Shown here piece by piece: positions 32,268-42,017 of a stretch of 64,000 nucleotides of DNA. The DNA is from Actinomycetospora sp. TBRC 11914. Lineage in GTDB: Bacteria; Actinomycetota; Actinomycetes; Mycobacteriales; Pseudonocardiaceae. How positions within the stretch are numbered: the first letter of the stretch is position 1; every line of letters begins with the position of its first letter. The stretch is from positions 1-64,000 of the forward strand of contig NZ_JABBND010000015.1 in the NCBI RefSeq assembly GCF_012933465.1, in the 5' to 3' direction. The translations under genes were made by a program, and so were the position numbers. The notes beneath the pieces are model-generated. The model searched no databases. It saw only the letters and a list, made by a program, of their open reading frames with translations, and was not told the origin of the DNA.

Positions 32268-34778
32268 TCACCCGCGCATCCGGGCGTCGTCGGGGTCGAA
32301 CAGCGGGGTGCGCCCGGCACGGGCGACGGTGACCGGGTACCGCTCGCCCAGGTACTCGACGAGGAGCCCGGTGCCCGCGACGGCGAGCCGGGGCGGCAGG
32401 TAGGCCATGAGCAGGTAGGTGCCGAGCGAGGGCGCGGCGCCCGCGCTGGTGACGTACGACGGCCGGCCGCGGGTGTCGACGATGCGCCGCCCGTCGGCCG
32501 TGAGCAGCGGTTCCCCGCCCTGCGGGTAGCGCCGCAGGCCGGCCGCGTCTCGGGCCCCGTCCAGCCGCAGCGTGCACAGTGTCGCCTCGGGCTCGCCCTC
32601 GCGCGCCTTGCTGTAGGCGGCCTTCCCGACGAAGTCCTGGGGCTTCAGCCCGGGCAGGGCGAGCCCGGCCTCGACCGGCCCGTGCTCGGCGTCGAGCTCG
32701 TGCCCCATCAGCCGGTAGCCCTTCTCGAGGCGCGCGGTGGTGCCGTAGACCCCGATGCCGGCGGGGACGAGGCCGTGGGGCGCGCCGGCCTCGGCGAGCG
32801 TGTCCCACAGCCGCAGGCCCGACTCGGTCGGCGCGTGGAGCTCCCAGCCGAGCTCGCCGACGTAGGACAGCCGCATCGCGAGCACCGGTGTCGAGCCGAT
32901 CGTCAGCTCCCGCGCGGTCGCGAACCCGAAGGCGGCGTCGGAGACGTCGTCCTCGGTGACCGTGGCCAGGACGTCGCGCGCCCGCGGGCCCCAGAGCCCG
33001 AGGGTGCAGACCGCGGACGTGACGTCGGCGAGCGCCACCGACCCGTCGTCGGGCAGGTGGCGCCGGAACCACTGCAGGTCCCGTGCCCCGTCGGCGCCGC
33101 CGGTGACCACGCGGAAGTGCGACTCCCCGAGGCGCACGACCGTCAGGTCGCTGCGGAGCCCGCCGTCGGGACCCAGGACCGGGGTGTAGATGACCCGGCC
33201 CACGGGCCGGTCCATCTGCGCGACCGTGAGGTGCTGCAGGTACGCGAGGGCGCCCGGGCCCCGGACGTCGAACTGGGCGAACGCACTGAGGTCGATCATG
33301 GCGACGCCCCGGCGCATCGCCAGGTGCTCGGCCGTGCTGATCGGCGACCACCAGCGGGCGTCCCACTCGTGCGGGCGGTCCTCGACGCCGAGCTCGGCGA
33401 CGAGCGGCTCGTTGGCCGCGTACCACTGCGGGCGCTCCCAACCGGCCACCTCGAAGAACTCCGCGCCCAGCGCCTGCTCGCGCTCGTGGAAGGGCGAGCG
33501 CCGGGCGCCGCGATCCGAGGCCCACTGTTCGCGCGGGTGGACGATCCCGTAGGTCTTGTTGAAGCCCTCCGACGCGCGGGCACGGACGTGGGCGCGGGTG
33601 CGCTCGTGGGGCGCGAAACGGGCGATGTCGGCCGCGTGCGGGTCGATCTCGGGGGCGCCGTCGGTCATCCACTCGGCGATCAGCCGCCCGACTCCCGGCC
33701 CCTCCTTGATCCACACCGCGGCCGCCGACCACAGGCCGTGCACCTCGGGGGTCTCCCCCAGCAGCGGGTGGCCGTCGGGGGTGAGCGAGAGCAGCCCGTT
33801 GATGGCGTGCCGGATGCCGGCGTCGGGGCGGTCGAGGATGTCGGCGAACAGGTCGAGCGCCGCCTCCATCTGCGGGTCGAAGTCGTCCGCGGTGAACGGC
33901 AGCTGGGTGGGCGAGAGCGCCGCGGCGGCGAGCGAGGGGATGTCGTCGGGGTCGACCAGGATCGGCCGGTGCGCGTAGGAGCCGATCTCCAGGTCCGCGC
34001 CGCTCTGCCGCTCGTACATCAGCGGGTCCATGTCGCGGATGATCGGGAACGCGATCTCGCGTCCGGTCGCCGCGAGCTCGGCGATGGGTCCGACGTCGAT
34101 CATCTGGTGCACGGCGGGGGTCAGCGGGATCGTCGCGCCGGCCAGCGCCGCGATCCGCGGGCTCCACACCCCGCAGGCGACAACGACGTACTCGGTCTCG
34201 ACGTCACCGCGGTCGGTCCGCACCCGGCGGACGCGGCCGTCCCCGGTCTCGATCGCGAGCACCTCGGTGAGCGCCGCGACGGTCAGTGCCCCCGCCTCGA
34301 CGGCCCGCTGCCGCATCAGCTCGCCGGCCCGCAGCGGATCCACCACGGCCACCGAGGGCGTCCGGAACCCGGCGAGGACCACCGAGGGATCGAGGAACGG
34401 GACGTCCGCCGCCACCTCGGCCGGGGTGACGAGCTCGGCGTCGACGCCCCAGGCCCGGGCCGAGGACACCCGCCGGTGCAGTTCCTGGACACGCTCCGGG
34501 GTGCGGGCCACCTCGATGCCGCCGCACGTGGTCAGCGTGCCGAGCTCGGTGTACTGGCGCATCGAGTCGCCGGTGAGCAGCGTGATCTCGCGCGAGTGGT
34601 CCACCGGGAACACGAAGTTCGACGCGTGGCCGGTCGAGCCGCCCGGATCGGGCAGCGGCCCCTTGTCGAGCAGCAGGACGTCGCGCCACCCCAGCCGCGC
34701 GAGGTGGTGGACCACGGAGTTGCCGACGATGCCGGCCCCGATCACGACGACCTGGGCCCGGTCCGGGAACGATGTCAC
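32268..34778 (-). CDS. Dimethylglycine/sarcosine dehydrogenase-like flavoprotein with GcvT folate domain
   Basis: The roughly 836-residue protein has an N-terminal DAO-type FAD domain (VVVIGAGIVGNSVVHHLA) with GGSTGHASN, whose His aligns with the covalent-flavin His of dimethylglycine dehydrogenases. A central FAO-type region follows (AVWIKEGPGVGRLIAEWM, FNKTYGIVHPREQW), then C-terminal GcvT domains (AMIDLSAFAQFDVRGPGALA, YVGELGWELHAPTESG, VGKAAYSKAREGE). It demethylates an N-methyl substrate, transferring the one-carbon unit to tetrahydrofolate and electrons to the adjacent ETF. GTG with GGAGG five bases upstream is preferred; an ATG at 34790 is the alternative. Confidence 0.85.
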   Translation of the reverse strand: MTSFPDRAQVVVIGAGIVGNSVVHHLARLGWRDVLLLDKGPLPDPGGSTGHASNFVFPVDHSREITLLTGDSMRQYTELGTLTTCGGIEVARTPERVQELHRRVSSARAWGVDAELVTPAEVAADVPFLDPSVVLAGFRTPSVAVVDPLRAGELMRQRAVEAGALTVAALTEVLAIETGDGRVRRVRTDRGDVETEYVVVACGVWSPRIAALAGATIPLTPAVHQMIDVGPIAELAATGREIAFPIIRDMDPLMYERQSGADLEIGSYAHRPILVDPDDIPSLAAAALSPTQLPFTADDFDPQMEAALDLFADILDRPDAGIRHAINGLLSLTPDGHPLLGETPEVHGLWSAAAVWIKEGPGVGRLIAEWMTDGAPEIDPHAADIARFAPHERTRAHVRARASEGFNKTYGIVHPREQWASDRGARRSPFHEREQALGAEFFEVAGWERPQWYAANEPLVAELGVEDRPHEWDARWWSPISTAEHLAMRRGVAMIDLSAFAQFDVRGPGALAYLQHLTVAQMDRPVGRVIYTPVLGPDGGLRSDLTVVRLGESHFRVVTGGADGARDLQWFRRHLPDDGSVALADVTSAVCTLGLWGPRARDVLATVTEDDVSDAAFGFATARELTIGSTPVLAMRLSYVGELGWELHAPTESGLRLWDTLAEAGAPHGLVPAGIGVYGTTARLEKGYRLMGHELDAEHGPVEAGLALPGLKPQDFVGKAAYSKAREGEPEATLCTLRLDGARDAAGLRRYPQGGEPLLTADGRRIVDTRGRPSYVTSAGAAPSLGTYLLMAYLPPRLAVAGTGLLVEYLGERYPVTVARAGRTPLFDPDDARMRG

Positions 34779-34804
34779 GGCGTCCTCCATGGTGCGGCCC
34801 CCGT

Positions 34805-36034
34805 TCAGCCCTTGGGCGTCTGCTTGCGCGGGTCGACGAACGGCTTCTCCACGACGACGGCCTCGCGGGTGTCGTCGAGCGTGCTCACCCGCAACGTCGT
34901 ACCGAGCGGGGTGGACGGGAGGGACACCATGGCGAGCCCGATGTTGCGCTCGAGGCGCGGCGACCAGCAGGCGCTGGTCACCGAGCCGACGGCCTGCCCG
35001 GCGTCGTCCCACACCGTGAACGGCTCGATCATCGAGCCGTCGTTGAAGGAGCCCAGCCGCGAGCCGCCGATCTCGAGCCCGACCATCGAACGCGTCAGCC
35101 CGCGTTGCTTGGCGCGGATCAGGGCGTCCTTGCCGACGAAGTCGGCCTCCTGGTCGAGGTCGACCATCCACGTGTAGTCGTAGCCGACCTCGAGCGGGTT
35201 GGTGTCGAGGGTGATGTCGCACCCGTAGGCGAGCATGCCGCCCTCGATGCGCCGGATGTGGCACGGACCGATCGGGCGCATCCCGTGCGGACGGCCCGCC
35301 TCCCACACCCGGTCCCACAGGCGACCGGCGTCGCGGGTCGCCCGGTACAGGTAGATCTCGTAGCCGATCTCCGCGCTGTAGCCGGTGCGGCTGATCACCA
35401 CGTCGAGGCCGTCGAGGGTGGCGTGGCGCAGGTGGTAGTAGGGCATCCCGGCGACGTCGGAGCCGAACAGGTCGGTGATCACGGCCTTGGCCTTCGGGCC
35501 CTGGACCTGCACCGGCGCGACGTCGATCTCGCGGACCGAGACGTCCCAGCCGCCGGCGTGGGCGAGGCCCGACGCCCACAGCCCGACGTCCGAGTCGGCG
35601 AGCGAGAGCCAGAAGCGGTCCTCCCCGACCCGCAGCAGGACGGGGTCGTTGATGATCCCGCCGTCCGGCGCGGTGACGAAGACGTACTTGCACTGCCCGA
35701 CGGCACACTTGGTGAGGTCGCGGGGCACGAGCATGTTGGTGAACGCGAAGGCGTCCGGCCCGGTGATCTCGATCTGCCGCTCGACGCCGACGTCCCAGAG
35801 GGTCACGTCCTCGAGCAGCGCCCAGTACTCGGCGATCGGATCGCCGTAGTGGCGGGGGTGATAGGTGTGGTTGTAGACGCTGTACATGGCCACGCCGTGG
35901 GCCCGCGACTTCCAGAAGTACGGCGAGCGCCGCAGGCGGGGATAGAGCAGGACCGCCGGGTCGGCGACCACTGCTGACGGCGCCGGCTCCGACGCGGTGT
36001 CGAGCGCGGCCCGCGAGGGCAGGACGTCCGTCAT
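34805..36034 (-). CDS. GcvT-family aminomethyltransferase, DmdA (DMSP demethylase)-like
   Basis: The 409-residue protein consists of aminomethyltransferase N-terminal and C-terminal barrel domains. RLRRSPYFWKSRAHGVAMYS, ALLEDVTLWDVGVERQIEI, LVPRDLTKCAVGQCKYV, RFWLSLADSDVGLWASGLA, VQGPKAKAVI and RRIEGGMLAYGCD reproduce the layout of DmdA rather than of the glycine-cleavage T protein. Such tetrahydrofolate-dependent enzymes take a methyl group from a substrate such as dimethylsulfoniopropionate. Whether the substrate here is DMSP, betaine or another is unclear. It is the first gene of the four-gene operon with the dehydrogenase and ETF; GGAG is five bases before the ATG. Confidence 0.8.
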   Translation of the reverse strand: MTDVLPSRAALDTASEPAPSAVVADPAVLLYPRLRRSPYFWKSRAHGVAMYSVYNHTYHPRHYGDPIAEYWALLEDVTLWDVGVERQIEITGPDAFAFTNMLVPRDLTKCAVGQCKYVFVTAPDGGIINDPVLLRVGEDRFWLSLADSDVGLWASGLAHAGGWDVSVREIDVAPVQVQGPKAKAVITDLFGSDVAGMPYYHLRHATLDGLDVVISRTGYSAEIGYEIYLYRATRDAGRLWDRVWEAGRPHGMRPIGPCHIRRIEGGMLAYGCDITLDTNPLEVGYDYTWMVDLDQEADFVGKDALIRAKQRGLTRSMVGLEIGGSRLGSFNDGSMIEPFTVWDDAGQAVGSVTSACWSPRLERNIGLAMVSLPSTPLGTTLRVSTLDDTREAVVVEKPFVDPRKQTPKG

Positions 36035-36067
36035 CGACACTCCACTCCGTCGTGCGTTCCGTGCGTG

Positions 36068-36103
36068 GTTGCGTCTATCGCAACCGGTTGTGCTGGACGC
36101 AAC
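36068..36103. promoter_or_regulatory. Tandem dyad operators upstream of the DmdA-like operon
   Basis: Two copies of an inverted repeat, GTTGCG-N5-CGCAAC and GTTGTG-N5-CGCAAC, are arranged 19 bases apart, about two helical turns. They end 34 bases before the first start codon, overlapping the presumed promoter. The 255-bp gap 36035-36289 contains nothing else recognisable and no adjacent regulator gene, so the binding protein is encoded elsewhere. Confidence 0.65.
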
Positions 36104-36289
36104 GAGTCTGCGGCTGTGGGCGAGATCACGTCAAGAGCCACCCTGCGGGGTCGTCGGACGACCGACCGTGGTGGGGGTTCCGGGCGCTCCCGGTGCCGTC
36201 GAGGGGGCGTCTTCCGCCCCGGAACGAGGCACGCCGACGACGCCCACTCGCGCTCCCGTGGTCGCCCGGGCCGGACGCCGGGCGTCCCG

Positions 36290-38212
36290 CTACGCGACGT
36301 CGACCTGCGGTTCCTGCCGCAGGACCTCGCCGTCGCGGAAGCGGATGCCGTCGGCGCAGCGTGCCTCCACCTGGCCCGACCCGAACTGCTCGGCGTAGAG
36401 CTTCGTGTAGAGCCCGCCGCGGGCCAGCAGTTCGGCGTGCGTGCCGTGCTCGACCAGCCGGCCGCCGTCGAGGGCGAAGATGACGTCGGCCGCCAGCACC
36501 GTCGAGAGCCGGTGCGCGATCGCGATCGTCGTGCGGCCCTCCATCACCGACTCCAGCGCGTGCTGGACGAGGCGCTCGCTGACGGTGTCGAGCGCGGAGG
36601 TGGCCTCGTCGAGGATCAGGATGCGTGGGTCGGCGAGGATCACCCGGGCGATCGCCAGACGCTGCTTCTCGCCGCCGGAGAGCCGGTAGCCCCGCTCCCC
36701 CACCACGGTGTCGTAGCCCTGCTCGAAGCCGACGATGCGGTCGTGGATGTTCGCGGCCCGGGCGGCGGCCTCGAGCTCGGCGTCGGTCGCGTCGGGAGCC
36801 GCATAGCGGAGGTTCTCGGCGACGGTGGCGTGGAAGAGGTAGGTGTCCTGGGTGACCATCCCGACGACCTCGGCCAGCGAGGAGAGCGCGAGCTCCCGCA
36901 CGTCGATGCCGTCGAGGCAGACCGCACCCCGGTCGACGTCGTACAGCCGCGGCACCAGATAGGACAGGCTGGTCTTCCCGGCCCCGCTGGGCCCGACGAC
37001 GGCGGCCAGCTGGCCCGGCTCGATCCGCAGGGACAGGTCCTGGAGCGCCCAGGTCGGGGCGGCGTCGTCCTCGACCTCGCGCGGCCCGGGCTCGTCGTCC
37101 TCGGCCGCCGCGTAGTGGAACCAGACCTCCCGGAACTCGACGGAGCCCTTCGCCCGGTCCTTGGCGAGGACCTTCGCGTCCGGCGGGTCGGTCAGGGCCG
37201 GGACGAGGTCGAGGTAGGCGAAGATGCGGTTGAACAGCGCCAGCGAGGTCTGCACGTCGAGCGAGACCCGCAGCAGCTGCACCGCGGGGAAGAGCAGCCG
37301 GCTCTGCAGCGTCGTGAACGCCACCAGCGTGCCGGCGGAGAGCAGCGCGGCGCCCGAGCCGGTCCCGACGAAGCCGGCGACCAGGTACACCGCCGCGGGC
37401 GTGATGGCGAAGAACGCCTGGACGACGGCGAAGAACGACTGCCCGGTCATGGTCTGGCGGACCTGCAGGTCGGTCTGCCGGGCGTTCTCGGCCCGGTAGC
37501 GCTCGATCTCGTGCTCCTGGCGCCCGAACACCTTGGCCAGCAGCACCCCCGAGACCGACAGCGACTCCTGGGTGATCGCCGACATGTCCGACAGCGACGC
37601 CTGGGTGCTCGCCGCGACCCGCCGTCGCACCCGGCCCACGCGGATCTGCAGCACGATGAAGACCGGCATCAGCACGAACGCGACCAGGGAGAGCTGCCAG
37701 GACAGCGCCAGCATCGCCGCCACCGAGGCGATGACGGTAACGACGTTGCCGAGGATCGACGAGGCGGTCTCGGTGACGACGGACTGGACCCCGGCGACGT
37801 CGTTGTCGAGCCGCGACTGGATCACGCCGGTCTTCGTCGAGGTGAAGAAGCCCAGGTGCATACGCTGCAGGTGGGCGAACAGCCGGTCGCGCAGGCCCTG
37901 CATGACGCGGTTGCCGAGCACCGTCGTCAGGTAGGTCTGCCCGACCCCGATCAGCGACGAGACCAGCGCGATCACGACCATCGCGCCGACGAGGGCACCG
38001 AGGAGCCCGAGTCGGGGCCCGCCGGGGGCGAAGAGGGCGTCGTCGAACACGGCCTGGGTGAGGAACGGGTTGACGATGCCGAGGCCGGCGGTCACGAGGA
38101 TCGCCACCGCGATCAGCACCAGCCGGCCCCGGTAGGGCGCGAAGAGTGCGGCCACCCGCCGGCCCAGCGCCGGCCGGTCCGCCTCCTCCACCGCCCCCGC
38201 AGTGGTCACCAT
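36290..38212 (-). CDS. ABC transporter, fused permease and ATPase (multidrug/lipid exporter type)
   Basis: The 640-residue half transporter has six membrane segments in residues 25-320 and a nucleotide-binding domain with Walker A GPSGAGKTS (about residue 405), Q-loop VTQDTYLFHAT, signature LSGGEKQRLAIARV, Walker B ILILDEATSALD and the H-loop IAIAHRLST. It works as a homodimer or with another half. An acidic insertion (AAAEDDEPGPREVEDDAAP) precedes the ATPase strand, longer than usual. The ATG has GGGGA six bases upstream. No linked regulator or substrate gene is seen. Confidence 0.9.
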   Translation of the reverse strand: MVTTAGAVEEADRPALGRRVAALFAPYRGRLVLIAVAILVTAGLGIVNPFLTQAVFDDALFAPGGPRLGLLGALVGAMVVIALVSSLIGVGQTYLTTVLGNRVMQGLRDRLFAHLQRMHLGFFTSTKTGVIQSRLDNDVAGVQSVVTETASSILGNVVTVIASVAAMLALSWQLSLVAFVLMPVFIVLQIRVGRVRRRVAASTQASLSDMSAITQESLSVSGVLLAKVFGRQEHEIERYRAENARQTDLQVRQTMTGQSFFAVVQAFFAITPAAVYLVAGFVGTGSGAALLSAGTLVAFTTLQSRLLFPAVQLLRVSLDVQTSLALFNRIFAYLDLVPALTDPPDAKVLAKDRAKGSVEFREVWFHYAAAEDDEPGPREVEDDAAPTWALQDLSLRIEPGQLAAVVGPSGAGKTSLSYLVPRLYDVDRGAVCLDGIDVRELALSSLAEVVGMVTQDTYLFHATVAENLRYAAPDATDAELEAAARAANIHDRIVGFEQGYDTVVGERGYRLSGGEKQRLAIARVILADPRILILDEATSALDTVSERLVQHALESVMEGRTTIAIAHRLSTVLAADVIFALDGGRLVEHGTHAELLARGGLYTKLYAEQFGSGQVEARCADGIRFRDGEVLRQEPQVDVA

Positions 38213-38343
38213 CGATCATCCCCGTTCTCGACGACGCCGGACGCGCTGGTCAGCGTCCTCCGCGAGCCGGTCCGGGGCGAGGCGGGTGCGCCGGGGCACC
38301 GCGGTGGTTGGATCGGGCCGACGACGACGACGGGGGTCATGCG

Positions 38344-39153
38344 ATGGAGTTCCGGTTCGGCGTCGTGGCCGCGGCCCAGGGAGGCGGCGGGCCGTGGCGG
38401 GACACCGCACGCCGTGCCGAGGAGCTCGGCTACGCGACGCTGCTCTCCCCCGACAACCTCCACCTCCCGACCCCGACGGCCGGTCTCGCGATGGCCGCCG
38501 CGGTGACCACCCGGCTGCGGGTGGGCTCGTTCGTGCTGGCCAGCCCGCTGCGCACCGCACGGGCGGCGGCCTGGGAGGCGCACAGCCTGACCACCCTCAC
38601 CGACGGCCGGTTCGAGCTCGGCCTCGGCACCGGCCTGCCGTCGATGCGCGAGCAGGCCGCGGAGCTGGGGCTGCCCTACGGCACCGGTCGGGAACGGCTC
38701 GACGCGATCTCGGAGACGATCGACCACGTCCGGCGCCTCGACGGCGACGCGCACACCCCGGTGATGGTCGCCGCCGGCGGCCCGCGGGCCCGGCGGCTCG
38801 CCGCGGCGAAGGCCGACATCGTCACCCTCGCCGGGGGCGTGCTGACCAGCCGCGAGGACTTCGCCGCGCACGCCGACGACGTCCGCTCGGCGGCGGACGG
38901 CCGGGGCATCGAGCTGGGGATGAACATCTTCGTGGTCGGCGAGCACGTCCCCCCGTGGATCCGCGGCTTCATCGGCGTGGACGCCGAGACCCTCGTCGAG
39001 CACGACTCGCTGGCCATGCTCCGGGGCAGCGTCGACGACATGGCCGCCGAGCTGGAACGCCGGCGCGCCGAGCTGGGTGTCTCCTACATCAGCGTCAACA
39101 GCGCGTTCATCGAGGAGTTCGCCCCGCTGGTGGAGCGGCTCTCGGGTCGGTGA
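38344..39153 (+). CDS. LLM-class flavin/F420-dependent oxidoreductase (TIGR03621-like)
   Basis: The 269-residue TIM-barrel protein begins MEFRFGVVAAAQGGGGPWRD and has the luciferase-like elements AEELGYATLLSPDNLH, RLRVGSFVLASPLR, DGRFELGLGTGLP and APVMVAAGGPRARRLAA-like strand. These enzymes use FMN or F420 and the subfamily is typical of actinobacteria that make F420. The substrate is unknown. The ATG follows a GGGGG run. The PPOX-type oxidoreductase gene 78 bases downstream also belongs to a cofactor-F420-associated family. Confidence 0.85.
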   Translation: MEFRFGVVAAAQGGGGPWRDTARRAEELGYATLLSPDNLHLPTPTAGLAMAAAVTTRLRVGSFVLASPLRTARAAAWEAHSLTTLTDGRFELGLGTGLPSMREQAAELGLPYGTGRERLDAISETIDHVRRLDGDAHTPVMVAAGGPRARRLAAAKADIVTLAGGVLTSREDFAAHADDVRSAADGRGIELGMNIFVVGEHVPPWIRGFIGVDAETLVEHDSLAMLRGSVDDMAAELERRRAELGVSYISVNSAFIEEFAPLVERLSGR

Positions 39154-39230
39154 TCGACGACGCCGGCCCGGGTGTCGGCGCTACGGTTCGCCGCGGGTTG
39201 TCGGTCGACGAGATGGACACGGAGGCTCTG

Positions 39231-39641
39231 GTGGACCTTGATGACGCCCGTGCGGTGGCACGGGAGCAGGCGCACGCGGTGCTGGCCACCAGCCGCCGGG
39301 ACGGTCGCCCGCAGATGTCGCCGGTCGCGGTAGCGGTCGACGAGGCTGGACGGTTGCTCGTCAGCACCCGCGAACCGGCGATGAAGACCCACAACGTGCG
39401 ACGCGATCCCCGCGTCTCGCTCTGTGTGCTTCCCGACGCCTTCTTCGGACGGTGGATCCAGGTGGAAGGACGCGCCGAGATCGTGACGCTCCCAGAAGCG
39501 ATGGACCTGCTCGTCGACTACTACCGGCGGGTGTCCGGCGAGCACCCGGACTGGGACGACTACCGGCGCGCGATGAACGAGGAACGCCGGGTCATCCTGC
39601 GGATCGAGCTCGATCGAGCAGGACCGGACCGTTCAGGGTGA
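39231..39641 (+). CDS. PPOX-class (pyridoxamine oxidase-like split barrel) F420-dependent oxidoreductase
   Basis: The 136-residue protein has the split-barrel cofactor fold: HAVLATSRRDGRPQMSPVAV, LLVSTREPAMKTHNVRRDP, RVSLCVLPDAFFGRWIQVEG and DYRRAMNEERRVILRIE. This matches TIGR03618-type F420-binding reductases. The GTG was selected because GGAGG lies five bases upstream; an in-frame ATG six codons earlier lacks a good site. It may be co-transcribed with the preceding LLM-class gene. The substrate is unknown. Confidence 0.8.
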   Translation: MDLDDARAVAREQAHAVLATSRRDGRPQMSPVAVAVDEAGRLLVSTREPAMKTHNVRRDPRVSLCVLPDAFFGRWIQVEGRAEIVTLPEAMDLLVDYYRRVSGEHPDWDDYRRAMNEERRVILRIELDRAGPDRSG

Positions 39642-39748
39642 CAGATCGCCCCGCCTCGCTCCGTCCCCCTGTGTCCGGAACTCCTACCCGATCCACGGCG
39701 GTTCATGGGGCCACCGACGTTGGCACGACAGCACAGCGCCCGCGGTTC

Positions 39749-40219
39749 TTAGGCTCCGTCAGTCTGCAACCACGGGTAACGGGCGGTGTCCTTACCGGCG
39801 TAGTCCGGGTCGAGGTAGATGAAACAGCGTTGGATGAGCCAATCGCGGATCTCGAACACGTCGCACCAGCGGCCTGCCGCCCAGTCCGGGACGCCGGCGC
39901 GCCAGGGACCGTCGACGTGCTCACCGTGACTGGTGCCTTCAGCGACCACGAGATCCCCGCCGGAGAAGATCCAGGTGAATTCGGCGTAGTGGTGTTTGAT
40001 CGACTTCAGGGTGCCGCCGACGTCTGCGAACATGCGCCCGATGGCCTCGTGGCCCTCGGCGATGCCCCACTTGGGGAACATGACCTGGGCGTCCGGCGCG
40101 AACAAGTCGAGGATGCTGCCGCCGGACGAGGTCGTTCCGCCGTTGTCGAACGCCTTGAGGTACTCCAGGGCGACCGACTTCCGCTGCTCGTCGGTCATCG
40201 TCTGAGTAGTCACGGTCAT
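39749..40219 (-). CDS. NTF2-like/SnoaL-fold protein
   Basis: The 156-residue protein shows the NTF2-like cone pattern: an N-terminal helix (KSVALEYLKAFDNGG), LFAPDAQVMFPKWGIAEGHE, ADVGGTLKSIKHHYAEFTWI and a C-terminal FEIRDWLIQRCFIYLDPDY. Members are enzymes (isomerases, hydrolases) or binding proteins of aromatic and polyketide pathways. GGAG lies six bases before the ATG. It follows the HpaB-type monooxygenase gene by 105 bases on the same strand, so it probably acts in the same pathway. Confidence 0.75.
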   Translation of the reverse strand: MTVTTQTMTDEQRKSVALEYLKAFDNGGTTSSGGSILDLFAPDAQVMFPKWGIAEGHEAIGRMFADVGGTLKSIKHHYAEFTWIFSGGDLVVAEGTSHGEHVDGPWRAGVPDWAAGRWCDVFEIRDWLIQRCFIYLDPDYAGKDTARYPWLQTDGA

Positions 40220-40324
40220 CGTCTGCTCCGTCTTGTTCCGGTGGATCTCGAGTACGTCAACCGAAGGACGACCTGGTGCCGGGGTTCCGCCGGCCGGCCC
40301 CGGGCCGGGAGTGATCACGGCGGC

Positions 40325-41905
40325 TCAGTGGCCGTTGGTGTGGAAGATTCGGACGTCGGCGTTGTCGACCAGGTCGGGCACGGTCCAGCCGTGGAGGTCG
40401 TACTCGCTCATGCACTGCTCGGCGAAGCCCTTCATCGCGGCCGCGGCGCCTGAGGTCTCGGCCGCGAAGAGCAGCTCGGCGCGCACGCCCTCGTGGTTCC
40501 CGGAGTAGTTGCGCTCGTAGAGCTCGTGGCGGCCACCGAACTCCGAGCCGATGGAGTCCCAGATCAGCTTCATCAGCTTGACCCGGTCGACGGCCTCGTA
40601 GCCGCCCGAGCCCCGCACGTACTTGTCGAGGTAGGGCCGCACCTGCGGGGAGAGGAAGTCCGCGGAGTGGCTGGGCAGGTAGATCAGCGACGCACCGAGG
40701 TCCTGCAGGATGATCTCGCGGACCCGGGGGTAGCCGATGGTCATGAACCAGCGGTAGGCCAGGCCGTAGTCCAGGTTGGGCAGCAGGGCCCCGTTGACCC
40801 ACTCGTTCGGACGGGCGCACATCGCGTCCGAGATCGCCCAGAACATGTTGCGCCAGGCGATGACCTCCCCCACGCGGGTCTGCACGCCGCGGAAGTCCTT
40901 GGTGCCCGTGACCTCCAGCCCCTTCATCAGCAGCCCGGCGATGAAGTCGAGCTTGACCGCCAGGCGGGTCACGCCGTGGAAGGTGAAGCGGTGCAGGAAG
41001 CCCGAGCCCGGGAAGAACGTGGAGGCCTTCTCCGGGTCGCCGTAGATGAAGACGTTCTCCCAGGGGATCAAGACCTTGTCGAGCACGAAGATCGTGTCGT
41101 TCTCGTCCAGCCGGGACGACAGCGGGTAGTCGAACGGACTGCCCATGACGGAGGCCTGCTGGGCGTACGAGGGCCGACAGATCAGCTTCATCCCCGGCGC
41201 GCCCATCGGGACGGTGCAGACCAGGGAGTACTCGCGCTTCTTGATCGGCAGGCCGTAGTGGGCCAGGAAGTTGAAGTGGGTGATGGCGGAGCCGGTGGCG
41301 ACGACCTTCGCGCCGGAGACCACGACCCCCTGGTCGTTCTCCTCCTCGACGTGCATGAACACGTCGGAGACCTCGTCGGGGTCGCGGTGGCGGTCCACCG
41401 GCGGATTGATGATCGCGTGGTTCCAGTAGAGGAGCTTTTCCTGTGATTCGGCGTACCAGCGGCGGGCGTTGGCCGCGTAAGGATCGTAGAACTCGGAGTT
41501 CGCCCCGAGGGTGCCGAGGAACGCGGCCTTGTAGTCCGGGCTGCGGCCCATGAACCCGTAGGTCATCCGCGCCCACTCGGCGATCGCGTCACGGTCCTTC
41601 TTGAGGTCGGCCTCGGTGTGTGGGGTGCGGAAGAACGGATGCGTGAACCCCGTCGAGCCGGTGTCGGTCGGCGCCGTGAGCACGTCCTGCTTGGCCGGGT
41701 CGTGCATGGCGTCGTAGAGCCGAGCGGTCATCCGCACCGCATTGCGGAACGCCGGGTGGGTGGTGACGTCGTCGACCTTCTCCCCGTAGAGATAGACCTC
41801 CCGGTCGTCGCGCAGGCTCTCGATGTACTCGTGCCCGGTCATCGGTCGGGTACTGCGGCCCTCGTCATCGGTGGGGGTGACGACCGAATCCTGCTGCAGG
41901 CTCAT
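40325..41905 (-). CDS. hpaB: HpaB-type FADH2-dependent aromatic monooxygenase, oxygenase component
   Basis: The 526-residue protein has the acyl-CoA-dehydrogenase-like fold of 4-hydroxyphenylacetate 3-hydroxylase: [85 protein letters not shown] and [15 protein letters not shown]. It hydroxylates phenolic or N-heteroaromatic substrates (relatives act on phenols and pyrrole-2-carboxylate) using reduced flavin from a partner reductase, encoded 112 bases upstream. GGAACC-type ribosome-binding site AAAGGA precedes the ATG. The exact substrate is not deducible. Confidence 0.88.
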   Translation of the reverse strand: MSLQQDSVVTPTDDEGRSTRPMTGHEYIESLRDDREVYLYGEKVDDVTTHPAFRNAVRMTARLYDAMHDPAKQDVLTAPTDTGSTGFTHPFFRTPHTEADLKKDRDAIAEWARMTYGFMGRSPDYKAAFLGTLGANSEFYDPYAANARRWYAESQEKLLYWNHAIINPPVDRHRDPDEVSDVFMHVEEENDQGVVVSGAKVVATGSAITHFNFLAHYGLPIKKREYSLVCTVPMGAPGMKLICRPSYAQQASVMGSPFDYPLSSRLDENDTIFVLDKVLIPWENVFIYGDPEKASTFFPGSGFLHRFTFHGVTRLAVKLDFIAGLLMKGLEVTGTKDFRGVQTRVGEVIAWRNMFWAISDAMCARPNEWVNGALLPNLDYGLAYRWFMTIGYPRVREIILQDLGASLIYLPSHSADFLSPQVRPYLDKYVRGSGGYEAVDRVKLMKLIWDSIGSEFGGRHELYERNYSGNHEGVRAELLFAAETSGAAAAMKGFAEQCMSEYDLHGWTVPDLVDNADVRIFHTNGH

Positions 41906-42017
41906 GGTGGTTCCTTTCGTGGGCGGTGGGTGGATCCGCCGCGGACCCGGCAGTACCGGGGACCGTCGTGCAACTCCGGGCGGGACGGGCCGAGACGTGG
42001 GCGCCGGGTCCCGGGAC

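Noticed and set aside
34805..36034. Naming the GcvT-like gene dmdA outright
   Set aside because: The layout is DmdA-like, but substrate residues cannot be verified by eye and betaine-type demethylases look similar.
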